NCBI GenBank assembly: GCA_947253595.1
Contig: CAMXZR010000011.1
Span: 1 to 28,744 of the forward strand
Length of the DNA: 28,744 bases
Reading direction: 5' to 3'
Origin: an uncultured Olsenella sp.
GTDB lineage: Bacteria > Actinomycetota > Coriobacteriia > Coriobacteriales > Atopobiaceae
The translations under genes and the position numbers were made by a program. Positions 6,357 through 14,767 of the stretch are shown here, piece by piece. Below the pieces are notes generated by a model that made no database searches, was not told the origin of the DNA, and saw only the letters and a program-made list of their open reading frames with translations. Every line of letters begins with the position of its first letter. The first letter of the stretch is position 1.

Positions 6357-7106
6357 CTATCTGCTTGCGACCAGCCGCCGCACGAAGTCGGTGGCAGGAT
6401 GCCTCACGAGCTCGTCGGGCGCGGCGCACTGCTGCAGCACGCCCCCGTCAACCACCGCTATCCGCGTCGAGAGGCGGAGCGCCTCGCCTATGTCGTGCGT
6501 CACGAAGACGACGGTGATGCCCGTCTCGTCGAAGATGCGCCTCAGCTCGCGTTGGAGCTGCGAGCGCGTGATGGCGTCGACCGCCCCGAAGGGCTCGTCC
6601 ATGAGCAGGATGTCCGGCGAGGCCGCGAGGGCGCGCGCTATGCCCACGCGCTGCTGCTGCCCACCCGAGAGCTCGTCAGGATAACGATCCAGCAGCCCCT
6701 CGTCGAGGCCCACGATGCCCATCCACTTGCGGACCGCCCCCCTCGTCCGCTCGCGGTCGTTCCCGTTCCAGAGGCTTGGGACGTAGGAGATGTTGCCCTC
6801 CACGCTCATGTGGGGGAAGAGCACGCTGCCCTGGATGGCATAGCCTATGTTGCGCCTGAGGAGGACGAGGTCCTGGCCGCGCACGTTGCGGCCGTCCACG
6901 ATGACGTTGCCGGAACTCGGTTCGACCAGGCCGTTGACCATCTTGAGGAGGGTCGTCTTTCCACCGCCCGACGAGCCGATGAGGCAGACGAACTCCCCGC
7001 GGCCGATGTCCAGGGAGACGTCATCGACCACGACCTTCCCCTCGTACTCTTTGCTGACGTGCTCGAAGCGTATGGCAACGCTCCCGCCCACGATCGGTTC
7101 GCTCAT
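6357..7106 (-). CDS. ABC transporter ATPase of the OpuC/EgtV type
   Basis: A 249-residue ABC ATPase. Visible motifs are Walker A GSSGGGKT (44-51), Q-loop Gln92, signature LSGGQ (146-150), Walker B ILLMDEP (166-172) and switch His204. It belongs to the quaternary-amine/osmoprotectant uptake group (ProV, OpuCA), but ends shortly after the nucleotide-binding domain and has no CBS-domain pair. CBS-less ATPases occur with fused permease/binding-protein partners, including the ergothioneine system EgtUV. Its ATG overlaps the TGA of the upstream permease gene (ATGA), a strong sign of one complex. It energises import through that permease at the cytoplasmic face. Confidence 0.9.
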   Translation of the reverse strand: MSEPIVGGSVAIRFEHVSKEYEGKVVVDDVSLDIGRGEFVCLIGSSGGGKTTLLKMVNGLVEPSSGNVIVDGRNVRGQDLVLLRRNIGYAIQGSVLFPHMSVEGNISYVPSLWNGNDRERTRGAVRKWMGIVGLDEGLLDRYPDELSGGQQQRVGIARALAASPDILLMDEPFGAVDAITRSQLQRELRRIFDETGITVVFVTHDIGEALRLSTRIAVVDGGVLQQCAAPDELVRHPATDFVRRLVASR

Positions 7107-8647
7107 TGCAGCAGGCCCTTCTCCTCGAGGAACTCGCGTGCGACGTCCTCAGGCGCCCGGCCCTCGCTCTCCACTGCGTGGTTCATGGCGGACATCTCCT
7201 CGTTCGAGATGGAGCCCTGGAGCTTCTCCAGCGCCGGACGCAGCTCCGGATGCTCCCGGAGCAGCTGCGAGCGCACCACGTTGCCGCAGAGGTAGGACGA
7301 GAAGAATCCGCGGTCGTCCTCGAGCAGCACGCAGTCGGAGGCGCTCAGCTGGCCGTCGGTGGTGAACACCACCATGGCATCGATCCTGCCCTCTGCGAGC
7401 GCCTGGTACTTGAGGCCGATGTCGAGGTCCATGGTGCCCGCGAAGTCCATCCCGTACGCCTCGCACAGGGCCTGGTAGCCGTCCTGCCGCTCGAAGAAGT
7501 CGTACTCGGCTCCCAGCATGAGCCGACCTGACACGCGAGCGAGGTCGGAATAGCTGCGCAGGCCGTACTGCTTGGCGATCTCGCGGCGCACCACCAGTCC
7601 GTAGCTGTTGCCAAAGCCGTACATGCCCACCCACTCGAGACCCAGGTCCCGAGAGTAGCTCTGCCGAAGCTGGTCGAAGAGGCCCTCGTCGTAGCTGCCT
7701 TCGCGTTTGAGCACGGCGTTCCAGGCGGTACCCGTGTACTCGGGATAGATGTCAAACTCGCCGGACTCCATGGCGGGCTCGATGTTCGAGGTTCCACCAC
7801 CCACGCCCTCAGTGAGCTCAACGGCGAGGTCGCTGTCGTGCTCTATGAGGTCCCTGAGCATGTATCCCATGACGTACTGCTCGGTCATGGGCTTGGTGGC
7901 AACGTGCACTACCGCCCGGGCGGGCGCGAGGGCACACGCGATGGGCAGGGCGAGAACGACGAGCGCGAGTGCCGCCGTCCCGCGAGCCAGCAGCCTGTTG
8001 CGCTTCCTGGCTTCGCTTCCCCGCAGGCCCACGCGCCGCTCCACGAAGCCCAGGGCGAAGTCCACCGCAAGCGCGAGCAGGGCCGTGAGCAGGCTGCCGT
8101 CCATGGTCATGGCGGCGTTGTTGGTGGTGATTCCCCTGTAGATGGCCACGCCCAGGCCGCCCGCCCCGATGAAGGAGGCGATGCCCGCCAGGGCGATGGT
8201 CATGGTCGCCATGCCGCGTATGCCACTCATCACGTAGGGCAGGGCGAGGGGCAGTTTGATGCGCCACATGATCTGGGCGTCGGTCGAGCCCATGCCTCTC
8301 GCCGCCTCGACGAGCCCGGGGTCCACGTTGGTGAGGCCCGTGTACGTGCCGCGCACCATGGGCAGCAGCCCATACACGGCGAGGGCGATGACTGCCGTTA
8401 CGTTTCCCACGCCCGAGAAGGGGATGAGGAAGCCCAGAAGCGATATGGAGGGAATGGTGTAAAGGAAGTTGACTAGGGCGAGCGAGGGCTTCGCGATGCG
8501 TCGGTGCTCCGCCATGAGTCCGCCGAATAGGCCGCCCAGGACGAGCGCCACCGCGATGGCCACGCCGGATATGGCGAGGTGTTCGAGCGCCAGCCGAGCG
8601 AAGAAGTCGCGCCGCTCTGCGAGCAGGCTCCACATTGACTCGATCAT
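7103..8647 (-). CDS. Fused ABC permease/substrate-binding protein (OpuC/EgtU-like)
   Basis: A 514-residue fusion. Residues about 20-205 form a binding-protein-dependent permease with the EAA loop EAARGMGSTDAQIMWRIKLP (about 114-133) and TIPSISLLGFLIPFSG. A further membrane helix at about 222-243 anchors an OpuAC-type binding domain (about 245-514) facing outside, with KPMTEQYVMGYMLRDLIE, TEGVGGGTSNIEPAMESG and FDIYPEYTGTAW. The organisation and the GVGGGTSNIEPAM/PEYTGTAW motifs resemble pneumococcal EgtU (ergothioneine) as well as OpuC-type osmoprotectant proteins; sequence reading alone does not settle the ligand. The start ATG at 8645-8647 is chosen from where the permease similarity begins; its ribosome-binding site is weak (AGGGGT). 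The frame extends to 8992 but the extra part is not protein-like. The TGA stop overlaps the ATPase start. Confidence 0.85.
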   Translation of the reverse strand: MIESMWSLLAERRDFFARLALEHLAISGVAIAVALVLGGLFGGLMAEHRRIAKPSLALVNFLYTIPSISLLGFLIPFSGVGNVTAVIALAVYGLLPMVRGTYTGLTNVDPGLVEAARGMGSTDAQIMWRIKLPLALPYVMSGIRGMATMTIALAGIASFIGAGGLGVAIYRGITTNNAAMTMDGSLLTALLALAVDFALGFVERRVGLRGSEARKRNRLLARGTAALALVVLALPIACALAPARAVVHVATKPMTEQYVMGYMLRDLIEHDSDLAVELTEGVGGGTSNIEPAMESGEFDIYPEYTGTAWNAVLKREGSYDEGLFDQLRQSYSRDLGLEWVGMYGFGNSYGLVVRREIAKQYGLRSYSDLARVSGRLMLGAEYDFFERQDGYQALCEAYGMDFAGTMDLDIGLKYQALAEGRIDAMVVFTTDGQLSASDCVLLEDDRGFFSSYLCGNVVRSQLLREHPELRPALEKLQGSISNEEMSAMNHAVESEGRAPEDVAREFLEEKGLLQ

Positions 8648-8883
8648 GGGACCCCTATCTGCGTTCTGTGGCCGAGACGGGACAGGTCTCGAAGCAGCGC
8701 CGCCGCCTGCATCCCCCAGACTCTCTCCCCTGGGGTGAATTCTCCTACCCGTGCAGCACGACGGGAAGTAGGCACCTTTTAGTAAGCATGGGAGAGGGGC
8801 CTGCGGTGCGTGCCGGCGGCGGGGACGCCCTGCGCGGAGTGGCGCGGGACGGGGCCACGCGATGCGACGCGGGAGGCAACGCC
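8648..8883. other. Non-coding gap upstream of the ABC transporter operon
   Basis: This 236-bp stretch between the CorA stop and the transporter start holds no convincing gene. On the minus strand the patch TTACTAAAAGGTGCCTACTT (about 8770-8789) is the only AT-richer part. It has the look of a promoter or operator site, but I could not define a -35/-10 pair. The inferred leader would be more than 100 bases long. Confidence 0.4.
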
Positions 8884-9831
8884 CTAGAAGACCCGCCTCC
8901 TCTTGAGCAGCCACATGATAAGCACGCAGGCCAACGCCGTCGCCACGCAGATGATGGCGAAGCCGTGGGTCGCGTTGGCGAGCGGCATCCACTCGTCGCT
9001 CACGTTCATGCCATAGAAGCCCGAGACGATGGTGGGCACCGAGAGCACGACCGTGATCACGGCGAGGCGGCGCATCACGTCGTTGAGCCGCAGGTCCATA
9101 ACGGAGGACATGAGGTCACGGGTGCCGTCGATCACGTTGCGGTAGATCTGGGCCATCTCGATGGCCTGCTGGTGCTCCACGATGGCGTCTCCAAGCAGCT
9201 CGTCCAGGCCCTCGTGGCGGAGGAGGCGGGGGCAGCGCCTGAGCCTGCCCAGCACGTTGGCGTTGCCCGCGAGTGAGGTGGAGAGGTATACCAGCGACGA
9301 CTCGAGGCCATGTAGGGCAAAGAGGTCCGTTTCGCTGATGGAGCGGTCCATGCGCCCCTCGAGGGCGAGGCGGCGACGGTCGATGTCTGCCAGGACCTGC
9401 TGGTAGAAGACGCCCAGGCGCAGCAGGATGGTGCACACGAAGCAGCTGTGCCTCCAGGTCGAGAAGCCCCTCACCCTGCCGGAGGAGAAGTCGTCCAGGA
9501 GCGCGAAGCGCTCGGAGCAGATGGTGATCACGTTGGACCTGGTGAGGATGATGCAGAGAGGCACGGTGTTGCGGGCGCGCTCGCCGTGGGACTCTCTCGC
9601 GGAGGGGACGTCGACCAGGACCAGCAGCGAGTCGTCCTCGTACTCGTACTCGACGCGGGCCTTCTCCTCGGGGTCGGTGGCTGCGAGGACGTCGTCACGC
9701 TCGAGCCCGAAGGCCCGGGCGACCTGGTCTACCTCGTCGAGGCTGGGGGCGCTGAGACGAATCCATGCGCCGTCGCCCATGTCGTCCACGCGGGAGGTGA
9801 CGCGGTTCTCGGTGCGGTATGCCTCGATCAC
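8884..9831 (-). CDS. corA: CorA-family divalent metal channel
   Basis: A 315-residue CorA-type protein. A soluble alpha/beta N-terminal domain (about 1-130) is followed by a long helical stalk (about 135-255) and two C-terminal membrane helices (about 256-273 and 290-308). The signature YGMN lies at 274-277 at the end of the first helix, which marks the selectivity filter of pentameric magnesium (or cobalt/nickel) channels. The C-terminus is basic (KRRRVF), as usual for the cytoplasmic end. Start GTG (9829-9831) has GGGAGG five bases upstream. It lies downstream of the nucleotide kinase gene on the same strand but a strong hairpin separates the two, so it probably has its own transcript. Confidence 0.9.
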   Translation of the reverse strand: MIEAYRTENRVTSRVDDMGDGAWIRLSAPSLDEVDQVARAFGLERDDVLAATDPEEKARVEYEYEDDSLLVLVDVPSARESHGERARNTVPLCIILTRSNVITICSERFALLDDFSSGRVRGFSTWRHSCFVCTILLRLGVFYQQVLADIDRRRLALEGRMDRSISETDLFALHGLESSLVYLSTSLAGNANVLGRLRRCPRLLRHEGLDELLGDAIVEHQQAIEMAQIYRNVIDGTRDLMSSVMDLRLNDVMRRLAVITVVLSVPTIVSGFYGMNVSDEWMPLANATHGFAIICVATALACVLIMWLLKRRRVF

Positions 9832-9879
9832 GCACGCCTCCCTCGGACGAAACCCTGCCTGGAGAAGAGCCTAGCACAG

Positions 9880-9920
9880 GGCACGCCCCCTGCCGGGAGG
9901 CTTCTGGCAGGGGGCGTGCC
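9880..9920 (-). terminator. Strong hairpin after the kinase gene
   Basis: GGCACGCCCCCTGCC (9880-9894) and GGCAGGGGGCGTGCC (9906-9920) form a perfect 15-bp stem with an 11-base loop. It begins 2 bp after the kinase stop codon. There is no U-run, so termination would rest on the very stable stem or on Rho. It likely ends the nrdA-nrdB-kinase transcript before CorA. Confidence 0.65.
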
Positions 9921-9922
9921 GG

Positions 9923-10687
9923 CTAGCCCAGGTGCCAGACGTGGTCGGCGGGGAGGCTGTGCCCGAGCACCAGCTCGACGTTCCTGCGGTCGCTCCGCTG
10001 GTAGTGCGCCTCTGCCTCCTCGGGCGTCGACCCACCCGCGACCTTGCGCGCAACGAGCCGGCGATGCAAGACCTCCGCGTCCTCCTCGAGCATGACGGAG
10101 ACGTCGCAGAGCTCGCGGAGCCCCCTCCAGCCAGGCTCGTCCAGGAGCAGGTAGTTGCCTTCGACCAACACGACATCGCCTTCCACCAAAGGCCCATCTG
10201 CGCTGACGTCGTGGGTCCTGCGGCTGTAGACGGGCCAGTGCAGGGTGCCCCCCTCCCTGAGGTGCGCGAGCGCCTTGGCCAGCGCCTCGACGTCGAAGGT
10301 CTGGGGCGCCCCCTTTACGCTCCTCAGGGTCGGTGCCGCGGGGTCGTCGCCAACGTGGCGCGCATCCAGCCAGGCATTGGGGCGATGGAACCCGTCCATC
10401 CCCAGCGCCTGCAGGGCGTCCAGCCCCTCTCGCTTGTCTGGGAGCACCTGGAGGAAGCTCGCAAGCGTCGACTTCCCCGCGCCCGGAGGGGCTACCAGGA
10501 AGGCGACGACGCGCCGGCCGCTTCCGCAGGCCTCCTCGCGAAGTTCCGTCAGCTCGCGCAGCAGGGGGAAAAAGAGCCCCTCCACGTCCTCGCGGGCGTA
10601 GCTGGCACGCACCTCCTGGTCGTTGATGAGAAGGGGAAGCGTGACCCTGCCGCCACGCCCGCTGTCATGTGGATTCGAAGTCATCAT
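9923..10687 (-). CDS. P-loop nucleoside/nucleotide kinase family protein
   Basis: A 254-residue soluble P-loop kinase. Walker A is APPGAGKST (66-74), followed by LGMDGFHRPNAWLD, typical of the uridine kinase/pantothenate kinase-like group, and VEGDVVLVEGNYLLLDEPGW as the Walker B-like strand with the acidic residue. HYQRSDRRNVELVL near the C-terminus matches the lid region of this family. Members are annotated only as nucleoside/nucleotide kinase family, some as sugar kinases beside fructose transporters; the substrate is not known. The start is ATG (ATGATG) with GGAGG six bases upstream. It lies 10 bp after nrdB, so it is likely co-transcribed with ribonucleotide reductase, which favours a (deoxy)nucleoside salvage role by inference. 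Confidence 0.8.
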   Translation of the reverse strand: MMTSNPHDSGRGGRVTLPLLINDQEVRASYAREDVEGLFFPLLRELTELREEACGSGRRVVAFLVAPPGAGKSTLASFLQVLPDKREGLDALQALGMDGFHRPNAWLDARHVGDDPAAPTLRSVKGAPQTFDVEALAKALAHLREGGTLHWPVYSRRTHDVSADGPLVEGDVVLVEGNYLLLDEPGWRGLRELCDVSVMLEEDAEVLHRRLVARKVAGGSTPEEAEAHYQRSDRRNVELVLGHSLPADHVWHLG

Positions 10688-10697
10688 CGCCCGCCTC

Positions 10698-11756
10698 CTA
10701 CAGGTCGTCGACGAGGGCAGTGGACTTTGCGTAGGCGGTGGAGCGGGCCTCGAAGAAGTCCGTCTTCACCATGTTGGCGTTGGAGTACTGACTGACCCAG
10801 GCCATGTCTTCCGGCTCGCGGCGGCAATCCTCGAAGAGGTAGCCGTAGCCCAGTGCGTTCCAGCGGAGGTTGCCCAGGTAGCGCACGTAGCTCTCCACCA
10901 TGTCGCCCGTGAGGCCGGGAATCTGGTCCCCGATGACGTAGCGCCCCCACGCGACCTCCTGGCGTACGCCCTTCACGAGCATGCCCCTGAGCTCCTCCAC
11001 CATCTGGTCGTCGAAGAGCTGTGGCTCCTCCTTCTGCAGCTCGCTGATGACGTTGCGGAAGAGCCAGAGGTGGGTGTTCTCGTCGCGGTTGATGTAGCGG
11101 ATCTCCTGGGCGCTGCCAGGCATCTTGCCGTTGCGGGCCAGGTTGTAGAAGAACATGAAGCCCGAGTAGAAGTAGACGCCCTCGAGTATGTAGTTGGCCA
11201 TGACCACGTGCAGGAAGGCGCGGGCGTCCTGATGCCCGACGAACTCGTTGTAGCAGTCGCCGATGAAGGTGTTGCGCCTCAGCAGGTGCTCGTCGTCACG
11301 CCACTGGTAGAGGATTTGGTTGCGCTTCTCGGGGGAGCAGATCGTGTCGAGCATGTAGGAGTAGCTCTGGGAGTGCACGCACTCCTGGAAGGTTTGGATG
11401 TCCAGGCAGAGGTTGACCTCGTTGGCCGTGACGTAGGCACTCAGGTTGGGGAGGTTCGCGCTCTGGAGGGAGTCAAGGAACACCAGGAAGCTCAGGATCT
11501 TGTCGTAGGCGGTCCGTTCGGGTGCGCTCAGTCGGGGGTAGTCCTTCACGTCCTGCGCGAGGTTTATCTCCTCGGGGATCCAGAAGTTGTTCATGGCCTG
11601 GCGGTACCAGTCGCTCGCCCAGCCGTAGCGCATGTTGTTGAAGTCGTTGAGGTTGGTCGTGTTGCCGCCAATCATGCGGCGGTCGCGCAGCTCGATGTCC
11701 CCCTGGGGGTTGAACAGTGCCTTGCGGGTAAGAACGCTGGCCTTCTCTATGGACAT
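10698..11756 (-). CDS. nrdB: Class I ribonucleotide reductase, beta subunit
   Basis: A 352-residue R2 protein, normal length. All carboxylate and histidine ligands of the dimetal site are visible: Asp95, Glu125, His128, Glu192, Glu226 and His229. Tyr132 lies four residues after His128 in ECVHSQSY, the place of the radical tyrosine of class Ia/Ib enzymes, so it is not a Phe-type (class Ic) protein. It generates the radical used by NrdA to reduce ribonucleotides. The start is ATG 11754-11756 (MSIEKASVLTRKALFNPQ); the open frame continues upstream for more than 200 codons without coding character. It lies 92 bp downstream of nrdA, with a GC-rich hairpin between, and 10 bp upstream of a kinase gene. 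Confidence 0.95.
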   Translation of the reverse strand: MSIEKASVLTRKALFNPQGDIELRDRRMIGGNTTNLNDFNNMRYGWASDWYRQAMNNFWIPEEINLAQDVKDYPRLSAPERTAYDKILSFLVFLDSLQSANLPNLSAYVTANEVNLCLDIQTFQECVHSQSYSYMLDTICSPEKRNQILYQWRDDEHLLRRNTFIGDCYNEFVGHQDARAFLHVVMANYILEGVYFYSGFMFFYNLARNGKMPGSAQEIRYINRDENTHLWLFRNVISELQKEEPQLFDDQMVEELRGMLVKGVRQEVAWGRYVIGDQIPGLTGDMVESYVRYLGNLRWNALGYGYLFEDCRREPEDMAWVSQYSNANMVKTDFFEARSTAYAKSTALVDDL

Positions 11757-11805
11757 GGCCTGCCTTTCTGCTCTGCGTTGCATAGTGGCCTGACAAGAAT
11801 ATACG

Positions 11806-11836
11806 CCCCCGCCCGGGCCCGCGACCAAGGCGGGGG
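11806..11836 (-). repeat. GC-rich hairpin between nrdA and nrdB
   Basis: CCCCCGCC (11806-11813) and GGCGGGGG (11829-11836) pair perfectly across a 15-base loop, starting about 12 bp after the nrdA stop. It may lower transcription into nrdB, act as a processing site or protect the nrdA 3' end. No U-run is present. Confidence 0.5.
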
Positions 11837-11848
11837 GGGTGCCTGCGG

Positions 11849-14368
11849 CTACGAGGAGCAGCTCTCGCACTCCTCGACCTCGAGAGACTTGGACCGCACG
11901 TAGTAGACGGTCTTGACGCCGCGCTCCCAGGCCTCGACGTAGAGGGCGAGGACCTGCCTCATGGTGAACTCGTTGGTGATGTAGAGATTCATGGACTGCG
12001 CCTGGTCTATGTGGCGCTGCCTCACCCCCGCCGCGCGCACGGACCAGCTCTGGTCGATGAGGTGGGCGGGCTTGTAGTACCAGTAGGTCCCCACGCCGAG
12101 CTCTGGCGCGACGCGCGGCAGCATCATGCCCTTCTTCTCCTCGAGGAAGAAGCGCCTCATGATGGGGTCCAGGCCCGCCGTGGTGCCCGAGAGGATCGAG
12201 GTCGAGCTGGTGGGGGCCACGGCAAGGAGGTAGGCGTTGCGCATGCCCCGCTCGGCCACGCGCCACCGGAGCGCGTCCCACTCCCCTCCCGCGTACCCGC
12301 GCTTGTCGAAGTAGGCGCCGGTCTGCCAGTCGGAGCCCTCGAAGAGCTCGTAGGAGCCCTTCTCGGCCGCGAGGTCGCACGAGGCCCCGATGGCATGGCG
12401 GTTGATGCGCTCGAAGACGTCGTCCACGAACTCCAGGTGCTCCTCGCTCTCCCACTTGATGTGGCGCTTGGCCAGCATGTGGTGGTAGCCGCTCACTCCC
12501 AGCCCGATGGCGCGGTAGCGGTGGTTGGTGATCCGGGCGTAGGGCAGCGCGTAGAAGTTGAGGTCTATGACGTTGTCCAGCGCGCGCACCACTGAGCGCA
12601 CGGTCTGCCGGAGCTCCGCGTCATCATCCACGTCGATGCGTCCGAGCGAGAGGGACGCCAGGTTGCAAACCACGAAGTCGCCCGGACGCATGGTGGTTAC
12701 CACCACGGTGTCCCCGCCCTTGGTGACGACCTCGTGCGCGACGGACTCCATGGCGGAGGTGTTCTGGGCTATCTCGGTGCAGAGGTTGGAGCAGTAGATG
12801 ACGCCGGTGTGCGGGTTGGGGTTTGCGCGGTTCACCGTGTCGCGCATGAAGGCGAAGGGGGTGCCCGTCTCCACGGCGGAGCGCAGAACCAGGCGCACCA
12901 CCTCGCGGATGGGCATGCTGCGCTTGGGGATGCGGGGGTCTGCCACGCAGTCGAGGTAGCGCCTCTCCCACTCCTCGCCGAAGTAGTCCTCGATGGCGTA
13001 GCCCTTGACGGTCAGGACGTCATGGGGGTCCATGAGATGCCAGTCCTGCGACATGTCCTCCCTGGCCATCTTCCAGAAGAGGTCGGGATAGCAGACCGCG
13101 GGGAAGACGTCGTGGGCCTTCATGCGCTCGTCGCCGTTGTTGGTGCGCAGCTGCAGGAACTCGGGCAGGTCGCGATGCCAGGCGTCAAGATAGACGGCAA
13201 CGGCCCCGGAGCGGACGCCCAGCTGATCCACGGCCACCGCGGTGTCGTTGATCACGCGGATCCAGCGAATCACGCCTCCGGCGGCACCCTTGTAGCCGCG
13301 GATGGAGCCACCCGCTGCGCGAACCTTACCTAGGTACATGCCCATGCCGCCACCGTACTTGGAGACCTGGGCGAAGTTGTCGACCGAGCGGTAGATGCCC
13401 TCGAGGGTGTCGGGAACCGTGTCGATGAAGCAACTCGAGAGCTGGTGCTGGGGGCGCCGCGCGTTGGCGAGCGTGGGCGTGGCCATGGTAACCTTGAGCT
13501 GGCTCAGCATGTCGTAGAAGCGACCGACCCACTCGAGGCGGCACGACGGATCCTCGCGCAGGGCGAGGTGGAGGGCTATGCCCAGGAACATCTCCTGCGG
13601 GGTCTCGAGCGCCTCCCCCCCGAAGGAGCGGATGACGTAGCGGCGCAGGACCAGGTCCATGCCCGCGTAGTCGAAGAGGTCGTCGCGGGCGTCGTCGATC
13701 AGCCCTTGGGCCTGGTCGACCTCCACCCTGGAGTAGCCCTCGAGGATGTATGCGCCATAGAGACCGAGGTCCGTGAGCAGGCGCAGCTTGTCATAGAGGG
13801 AGCCAACGGAGCGCTCCGTCATGAGGGCCTGCACCCTGCGGTGGTGCCCGTAGGCGAGGATGCGGGCGGCGACGTAGCTCCACTTGGGGGCGTCCTTGCT
13901 GGTGAGCTCCACTGCGGCGCGGACCAGGGCGTCCAGGCGGCCGTCGGCGTCGAGCCCGTCCGTGAGGAAGCCGCGGAAGCGTCCGAGGAGCGACGCGGTG
14001 GCGTACTCCTCGTCCAGGAAGTCGTGTTGGATGCGGGCGATCACCGGCGAGAGCCCCTCGTCGCCCACGAGCCGCACGATCTCCTGTCGCTGCTGGCGCA
14101 GCTCGCTGCGACGGGAGCGATACAGGATGTAGGCCTTGGCCTGTGCGAAGTGCCCCTCGTGCATGAGGGCCTCCTCGACGAGGTCCTGGACCTGCTCCAC
14201 CGCGGCGGCACCACCCTCCGCCATGCGCGCCTCGACCCTGGCAACGAGGGCGTCGAGCGCCTCCGGTGCAAGGCTGGTCGAGGTGGCAGCGAAGGCCTTC
14301 TGGATGGCGCGACCGACCTTGGAGGGGTCGTACCCCTCCGTCGCGCCGTTTCTCTTCACTATCTGCAT
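11849..14368 (-). CDS. nrdA: Class I ribonucleotide reductase, alpha subunit
   Basis: An 839-residue R1 protein. An N-terminal ATP-cone (about 2-92, MQIVKRNGATEGYDPSKVGRAI) gives overall activity control by ATP/dATP. The catalytic barrel has Cys313 in LSSCF, Asn528-Leu-Cys530-x-Glu532 in SNLCTEI (thiyl radical Cys530), and TyrTyr in KTVYYVRS for the radical path. The C-terminus ends CESCSS (Cys834, Cys837), the pair reduced by thioredoxin or glutaredoxin. It reduces ribonucleoside diphosphates with NrdB. The ATG at 14366-14368 is preferred because GGGAG lies six bases upstream; an ATG four codons earlier has no such site. It is the first gene of the leftward nrdA-nrdB-kinase group. Confidence 0.95.
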   Translation of the reverse strand: MQIVKRNGATEGYDPSKVGRAIQKAFAATSTSLAPEALDALVARVEARMAEGGAAAVEQVQDLVEEALMHEGHFAQAKAYILYRSRRSELRQQRQEIVRLVGDEGLSPVIARIQHDFLDEEYATASLLGRFRGFLTDGLDADGRLDALVRAAVELTSKDAPKWSYVAARILAYGHHRRVQALMTERSVGSLYDKLRLLTDLGLYGAYILEGYSRVEVDQAQGLIDDARDDLFDYAGMDLVLRRYVIRSFGGEALETPQEMFLGIALHLALREDPSCRLEWVGRFYDMLSQLKVTMATPTLANARRPQHQLSSCFIDTVPDTLEGIYRSVDNFAQVSKYGGGMGMYLGKVRAAGGSIRGYKGAAGGVIRWIRVINDTAVAVDQLGVRSGAVAVYLDAWHRDLPEFLQLRTNNGDERMKAHDVFPAVCYPDLFWKMAREDMSQDWHLMDPHDVLTVKGYAIEDYFGEEWERRYLDCVADPRIPKRSMPIREVVRLVLRSAVETGTPFAFMRDTVNRANPNPHTGVIYCSNLCTEIAQNTSAMESVAHEVVTKGGDTVVVTTMRPGDFVVCNLASLSLGRIDVDDDAELRQTVRSVVRALDNVIDLNFYALPYARITNHRYRAIGLGVSGYHHMLAKRHIKWESEEHLEFVDDVFERINRHAIGASCDLAAEKGSYELFEGSDWQTGAYFDKRGYAGGEWDALRWRVAERGMRNAYLLAVAPTSSTSILSGTTAGLDPIMRRFFLEEKKGMMLPRVAPELGVGTYWYYKPAHLIDQSWSVRAAGVRQRHIDQAQSMNLYITNEFTMRQVLALYVEAWERGVKTVYYVRSKSLEVEECESCSS

Positions 14369-14767
14369 CGTTGCTCCCATGGTGGCGTGCGCAAAGGGCC
14401 GCGCACGATTAATTGACACGACGAAGATAGCATAAATGAGCCTCGGGACACACAAAGTTGCGCTACATGTCGTTGCTGATTCAGAAATATCTACCACATC
14501 TTGTTGCTTAGGATTCCAGGCGCAACAAACGGACGCACTGCGCGGCAGGAGCGAGTATTCCCGGCTCGTCAGCCGCCGCGCAAACCACATGCAGCCTGCG
14601 CGACTGGCCGACACCAGATTGCGGACCGATCGAAGTCGTATTCATTCTTGTTTCTATTCACAGAACTGAAAAATCCATGTGGCTCTTACGTACAAAAGCC
14701 AGGTTAGGAATGGCCGCCCGCGCCGCCGCTAAAATGTCTGCCCAAAGACAAGCGAAAGGACACCGCC
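14369..14767. other. Divergent non-coding regulatory region between nrdA and the glucosaminidase gene
   Basis: These 399 bp carry no gene I can support; short frames inside it lack coding character. The part from about 14405 to 14520 is clearly AT-richer than its surroundings and should hold the nrdA promoter. On the minus strand TTTGTG followed after 16 bp by TATGCT is a possible but weak pair (about 14431-14458). I looked for paired NrdR boxes and could not define them. The right half faces the glucosaminidase gene. Confidence 0.5.
14730..14735 (+). promoter_or_regulatory. Candidate -10 box of the glucosaminidase gene
   Basis: TAAAAT stands out in an otherwise GC-rich stretch 32 bp before the start codon. 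No good -35 lies 16-18 bp upstream; TTAGGA at 14704-14709 is 20 bp away. The ribosome-binding site is AAAGGA, eight bases before ATG. Confidence 0.3.

Noticed and set aside
8648..8992. N-terminal extension of the ABC permease frame up to 8992.
   Set aside because: The translated part is Arg/Pro-rich, overlaps the end of the CorA gene and precedes the normal start of the permease similarity at 8647.
14407..14440. Perfect TTGACA on the plus strand suggesting a rightward promoter.
   Set aside because: The only -10-like hexamer (TAAATG) is 14 bp away, too close, and the nearest rightward gene starts over 300 bp downstream.
14405..14530. Possible NrdR boxes upstream of nrdA.
   Set aside because: The AT-rich patch contains GTGT/ACAC-like pieces, but no pair of boxes with the expected symmetry and spacing could be written down.
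14501..14707. Small rightward open frame in the nrdA-glucosaminidase gap.
   Set aside because: No ribosome-binding site, no family resemblance, and the codon composition differs from the neighbouring genes.
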